A stretch of DNA of 16,373 nucleotides, taken from an uncultured Oscillospiraceae bacterium. GTDB taxonomy: Bacteria; Bacillota; Clostridia; Oscillospirales; Oscillospiraceae. The position numbers and the translations under genes are program-made. Below, in pieces: positions 13,811 to 16,373 of the stretch. Where the stretch lies: contig CAKTVW010000044.1 of the NCBI GenBank assembly GCA_934630495.1, positions 1 to 16,373 on the forward strand, written 5' to 3'. The notes beneath the pieces were generated by a model. The model saw only the letters and a list, made by a program, of their open reading frames with translations. It had not been told where the DNA came from and did no database searches. Each line of letters opens with the position of its first letter. Position 1 is the stretch's first letter.

Positions 13811-14320
13811 ATGGAGATGGTCGAGATCGTGATGAACCCGGTTCGGCAAAGGATTTTTCAATATTTCCTGCTTCATGAAACGGGGACGGTCAAGGAGCTT
13901 AGAAAGGCGCTGCCCGATGTTCCGGGCGCAAGCCTATATCGGCATGTAAAAATCCTCACGGACAGCTCCATCCTCACGGTCGTAGGGGAAAATCGGATCC
14001 GCGGCACAGTCGAAAGCATTTATCGGCTGAACAAAGACGCGCTGACGATCGAGGACGAAAGCGGCAATGCCGTGCAGATGTCGCTTCTCAGTATCTGCGC
14101 GTCGTTTGCGCGGTACTTTTCCGGCGGCAGCGCCGACCCCCGCAGGGATATGCTGCTCTTTACGAACTGCACGCTGGTATTGACGGATGAAGAATTTTCG
14201 CACTTTCTTTCGGAGATCAACGATGTCGCGCTCAAATATATGCAGGCAGAAGCGACCGAGCACAGCAAAACGCGGCAGATCACCTTGATCTCTTCCCCGA
14301 CAGACGGGCAGGTGGGCTAA
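13811..14320 (+). CDS. ArsR-like winged-helix transcriptional regulator
   Basis: The 169-residue protein begins with an ArsR/HTH_20-type winged helix. MNPVRQRIFQYFLLHETGTV opens the domain. KELRKALPDVPGASLYRHVK contains the recognition helix, and ILTVVGENRIRGTVESIYRL is the wing. The C-terminal half (about 80-169) is helical and probably dimerises or senses. It has no cysteine metal-site motif of the classical ArsR type, and the ligand is unknown. The ATG at 13811 has GGTGAT 5 nt upstream; a second in-frame ATG two codons on is an alternative. The next gene starts at the very next base after the stop, so the two form an operon. The palindromic promoter suggests self-repression. Confidence 0.87.
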   Translation: MEMVEIVMNPVRQRIFQYFLLHETGTVKELRKALPDVPGASLYRHVKILTDSSILTVVGENRIRGTVESIYRLNKDALTIEDESGNAVQMSLLSICASFARYFSGGSADPRRDMLLFTNCTLVLTDEEFSHFLSEINDVALKYMQAEATEHSKTRQITLISSPTDGQVG

Positions 14321-14509
14321 GTGGAGAAGCAGGGAAAATGGCTGCTGTGTCCGAGCTGTCACGGCAAAACGCGCGTGTGGCTCCGCGAAGATACCGTGCT
14401 TCACAATTTTCTTCTCTTTTGCCCGAAATGCAGGCGGGAAGCGCTGATCGACCTGCAGCAATTTCATATTACACTTTTGAAAAAGCCTGACGCTGAGACG
14501 CAGAGCTGA
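14321..14509 (+). CDS. Cysteine-rich KTR domain protein
   Basis: The 62-residue protein has two CxxC pairs, Cys10/Cys13 (LLCPSC) and Cys34/Cys37 (FCPKC), likely a zinc ribbon. The KTR motif at 16-18 gives the family its name (Cys_rich_KTR). The segments LREDT and LIDLQQFHITLLK and the tail KPDAETQS match the family closely. Members are often found on integrative and conjugative elements in Firmicutes, but their function is unknown. Translation starts with GTG immediately after the upstream TAA, with AGGTGG about 9 nt before it. This zero-gap layout implies coupling to the ArsR-like gene. A terminator hairpin begins inside its last codons. Confidence 0.85.
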   Translation: MEKQGKWLLCPSCHGKTRVWLREDTVLHNFLLFCPKCRREALIDLQQFHITLLKKPDAETQS

Positions 14510-14547
14510 ACCTGACGAAAAATCAGATTCGTTCTGCGTCATTTTAT
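14497..14547 (+). terminator. Terminator after the KTR gene
   Basis: GACGCAGA (14497-14504) pairs with TCTGCGTC (14533-14540). The stem continues inward with GAACCTGA (14508-14515) and TCAGATTC (14523-14530), with one mismatch and a small bulge. ATTTTATTT follows. The left arm lies in the last codons of the KTR gene. Confidence 0.8.
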
Positions 14548-14605
14548 TTCGGCGCGGGGAGGACGCAGACAGTGAAACGGCATGATTTAGACTTGGGAGG
14601 ACGAT

Positions 14606-15031
14606 ATGGATATATGGGAAAGGCTCTATGAGCGGGCGAAAAAGGAATATCATCCGGAGGACGTAAGCCCCTTTATTCAGGCGCATCATGTGGTGTGCGC
14701 CTTGGAGAGCGGGGACGGCACGATCTATACGGGCTTTTGCATCGAGGCGTGCAGCGGCGTGATGAATCTATGCGCCGAGCGGGTCGCCACGCTGAACATG
14801 TATGCAAGCAGCGGGCAGACGAAGATAATGCGGCTGATCGCCTTTCGGGACAGAGCGCCGTATGGCGGCGGGAGCGGGATGCCGTGCGGCGCGTGCCGCG
14901 AATTTCTCTATCAACTGAACGAGGAAAACGAAAATACAGAGATCATGGTGGATTACGAAAGCAGAAAAACCGTCACTCTCAAAGAGCTGCTGCCGGACTT
15001 TTGGGGCAAAGAACGCGATCCCGACAGATAG
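14606..15031 (+). CDS. Cytidine-deaminase superfamily protein
   Basis: The 141-residue protein has the zinc deaminase signature: Cys56-Ala-Glu58 (LCAER) and Pro93-Cys94-Gly-Ala-Cys97 (MPCGACREFL). Cys56, Cys94 and Cys97 should hold zinc, and Glu58 should act as proton shuttle. This Cys-A-E form is that of CDA-type and blasticidin-S-deaminase-type enzymes, which act on free nucleosides. The N-terminus (AHHVVCALES, then TGFCIEACSG) differs from textbook Cdd, so cytidine is only the most likely substrate. The ATG has GGGAGG 6 nt upstream. Its 3' end overlaps the tail of the antisense open frame of the LXG gene, which I take as evidence that the latter is a read-through tail. Confidence 0.85.
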   Translation: MDIWERLYERAKKEYHPEDVSPFIQAHHVVCALESGDGTIYTGFCIEACSGVMNLCAERVATLNMYASSGQTKIMRLIAFRDRAPYGGGSGMPCGACREFLYQLNEENENTEIMVDYESRKTVTLKELLPDFWGKERDPDR

Positions 15032-15965
15032 TATCCTTCGGATCACAGCGCTTTGCGAGAGCTGCTTGCCGGTGCTTTGGCGGGCCGACTGCCCCTCCGG
15101 GTCGTTTGTTTCTTGCGGGAATCCGGCGGGGAGGGATGTTCATGAATGCAACGATCGGTACGCCCGTTACGACCCAATTGATAACGGTGGCCTTCTTCTG
15201 CCGTTCTTCATATTCTGCCTGCAGGTCAGCAATACGTTGGTTCTCATTTTCAATGGCTGTTTCTATAGCAGGCGCTTTGCTGTCAAGCTCATCCTGTATG
15301 GACATGTAAGCACCATAAACTTGCTGGAAGGCGGATGAATTTGCCAAATCTGCAGGCGCAAAGGTTTCCTTATAGGCTCGTCCCTTTCCTGCCTGCTCCG
15401 AAATAAAAGCCTTTAGAGACTGAATCATTTGAGCGGAGCTGGTGAAATCTTCAGTTGAATGCCTCTGCTCCAGGCTTCTTATCTCTGCATCAAGATCGGT
15501 CAAAAAATCCTCAATGGTTTTATGCGCAGCCTCAACGTCGCTGGCGTCCCGAAAAGCATAGTAGAAGATATCTCGGACCTGCGCTAATGCATATTGTACC
15601 TCACCATTAACAGAAAGCGCAAGTGTTTTATTGCTGTTGATCGAGCCTTTTATTTTGCTCAGTTCTGCCTCATGAATAATCGCATGCAGATCTTGATCAA
15701 CATTCTGCTGGTAGTCTTGCTTATACAATAGGCAATTTGCTGAATGAAGGGATAACAAGCTTGCCATCAAGCCTATTATAGTTCCGTGGACATTCTCGAA
15801 GTAACTACGTATGTTATCTGCACCTGTGCCCGAGATGCTTTTGCTCCCGGAGAGCCCTTCCACGGCGGTCTGCAACGATTGAAATCGTTCTAACCATTGA
15901 TTTGTCTGCGCACTCAACCCATTGTACAGTTCATCCAGTGTATCATATTCAACTTTATATCCCAT
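14979..15965 (-). pseudogene. LXG-domain type VII secretion protein, C-terminal toxin region truncated or replaced
   Basis: The N-terminal 200 residues or so are a recognisable LXG targeting domain: a helical start (YKVEYDTLDELYNGL), the Leu38-x-Gly40 motif (VEGLSGSKSISG), and ADNIRSYFENVHGTIIG, then long helices. Residues of about 225-262 form a coiled coil, followed by a hydrophobic stretch (VINWVVTGVPIVAF, about 262-274). LXG proteins normally go on through a longer hydrophobic linker to a C-terminal toxin. Here, after about residue 276 (near 15138), the sequence becomes GC-rich, Pro/Arg/Lys-rich and low in pattern, and it stops inside the neighbouring deaminase gene. I infer a truncation. 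The ATG at 15965 has GGAGGTGT upstream and starts 12 nt after the preceding gene's stop. Confidence 0.75.
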
Positions 15966-15977
15966 GACACACCTCCA

Positions 15978-16250
15978 TTATTTGCGGTAAGCACCGGCAA
16001 TTTTGGTGTCTATTCCGGTTGCCGCTCGGTGCATCTCCATCAAGTCCTTAGCATCTTTTTTTATGAGCTCAATATATGCGTCGATCAGCTCTTTGATCTG
16101 TGCATGCTGTTGCAGATACTGTTGGCCGGTGGATAACGTCGATAGTGTTCCTTCCTCAAGCCGAGCATACTCATCGTTCAATGCAGTTCCTGAGGAAGAA
16201 AAAGCCGAAATCTCATTCAGCAGTTCAGGTGCCAGTTTGAACTCTGCCAT
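15978..16250 (-). CDS. Small helical partner of the LXG protein (WXG100/Lap-like)
   Basis: The 90-residue protein is predicted all-helical with no signal peptide, no cysteine and no Trp. It has the size and position of the LXG-associated helical proteins (Lap) that bind the LXG domain and guide it to the type VII secretion system. The region STGQQYLQQHAQIKELI, then LIKKDAKDLMEMHR and an IAGAYRK end, resembles small type VII effector families, but I cannot assign it to one DUF with certainty. The ATG at 16250 has GAGGTGA 7 nt upstream. It precedes the LXG gene by 12 nt in the same operon. Confidence 0.72.
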   Translation of the reverse strand: MAEFKLAPELLNEISAFSSSGTALNDEYARLEEGTLSTLSTGQQYLQQHAQIKELIDAYIELIKKDAKDLMEMHRAATGIDTKIAGAYRK

Positions 16251-16342
16251 AATTGGTCACCTCAGTTAAAAAAATTTTCGATTTTGTTGGCAAGGCTAAG
16301 GTTGCACCGCTCATTTGGCACTAAAGATTGGAGGAAAATATA

Positions 16343-16373
16343 ATGAGAAAAATTGCGATTATTTTCGGAGGTC
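16343..16373 (+). CDS. Start of a gene cut by the window edge, possibly D-Ala-D-Ala ligase
   Basis: GGAGG at 16330-16334 precedes an ATG at 16343. The ten visible codons read MRKIAIIFGG. This opening is typical of D-alanine-D-alanine ligases (KIAxIFGG), which join two D-Ala residues for peptidoglycan, but ten residues cannot exclude other Rossmann-like enzymes. It is divergent from the LXG-partner operon across 92 bp. I see no clear promoter in that gap. Confidence 0.4.
   Translation, partial: MRKIAIIFGG

Noticed and set aside
1..16373. tRNA, rRNA, CRISPR repeats, transposase or integrase genes
   Set aside because: I looked for cloverleaf ends, regularly spaced repeats and recombinase motifs on both strands and saw none; a covariance-model or profile search could still find weak cases.

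Overview
The window is a GC-rich stretch (roughly 60% by eye) of a Bacillota genome. It most resembles a Clostridia/Oscillospirales-type gut anaerobe. This rests on a LexA with Firmicutes-like promoter architecture, a Spo0J-type parS motif, a parA-parB-(membrane protein)-serS cluster, strong GGAGG/GGTGAT ribosome binding sites, near-consensus sigma-A promoters, an LXG-type secreted toxin with its small helical partner, and a cysteine-rich KTR protein. The taxon is an inference; no rRNA is present.

Positions 1-9.9 kb look like conserved chromosomal core. A 23S rRNA uracil-5-methyltransferase (minus) is divergent from a PflX/PflA-like radical SAM protein (plus). lexA follows, then an apparent parA-parB-hypothetical-serS operon closed by a bidirectional terminator. 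A small DUF1653 gene converges on serS, and tex stands alone with a very strong terminator. Two copies of one 16-bp parS palindrome flank the radical SAM-lexA pair. One lies in the leader of the rRNA methyltransferase gene, the other just upstream of the parA promoter, so this is a chromosome-segregation locus and probably not far from oriC.

Positions 9.9-12.1 kb hold small regulatory and accessory genes. There is a SAM methyltransferase that appears to lack an internal block, a LytTR regulator paired with a DUF3021 membrane protein, and a stand-alone allophanate-hydrolase C-terminal-domain protein. The methyltransferase and LytTR promoters share an ATCGGGAA half-site.

Positions 12.1-15.0 kb are accessory: an AAA/DUF4143 ATPase, an ArsR-like regulator with a probable operator filling its promoter spacer, a cysteine-rich KTR protein (a family often carried on integrative elements), and a cytidine-deaminase-family protein. 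From about 15.14 kb base composition drops to roughly 40-48% GC. Here lie an LXG-domain type VII secretion protein with a lost or replaced C-terminal toxin region and its upstream helical partner. The first codons of a plus-strand gene, possibly D-Ala-D-Ala ligase, end the window. I saw no tRNA, rRNA, CRISPR array, intact insertion sequence or recombinase gene.
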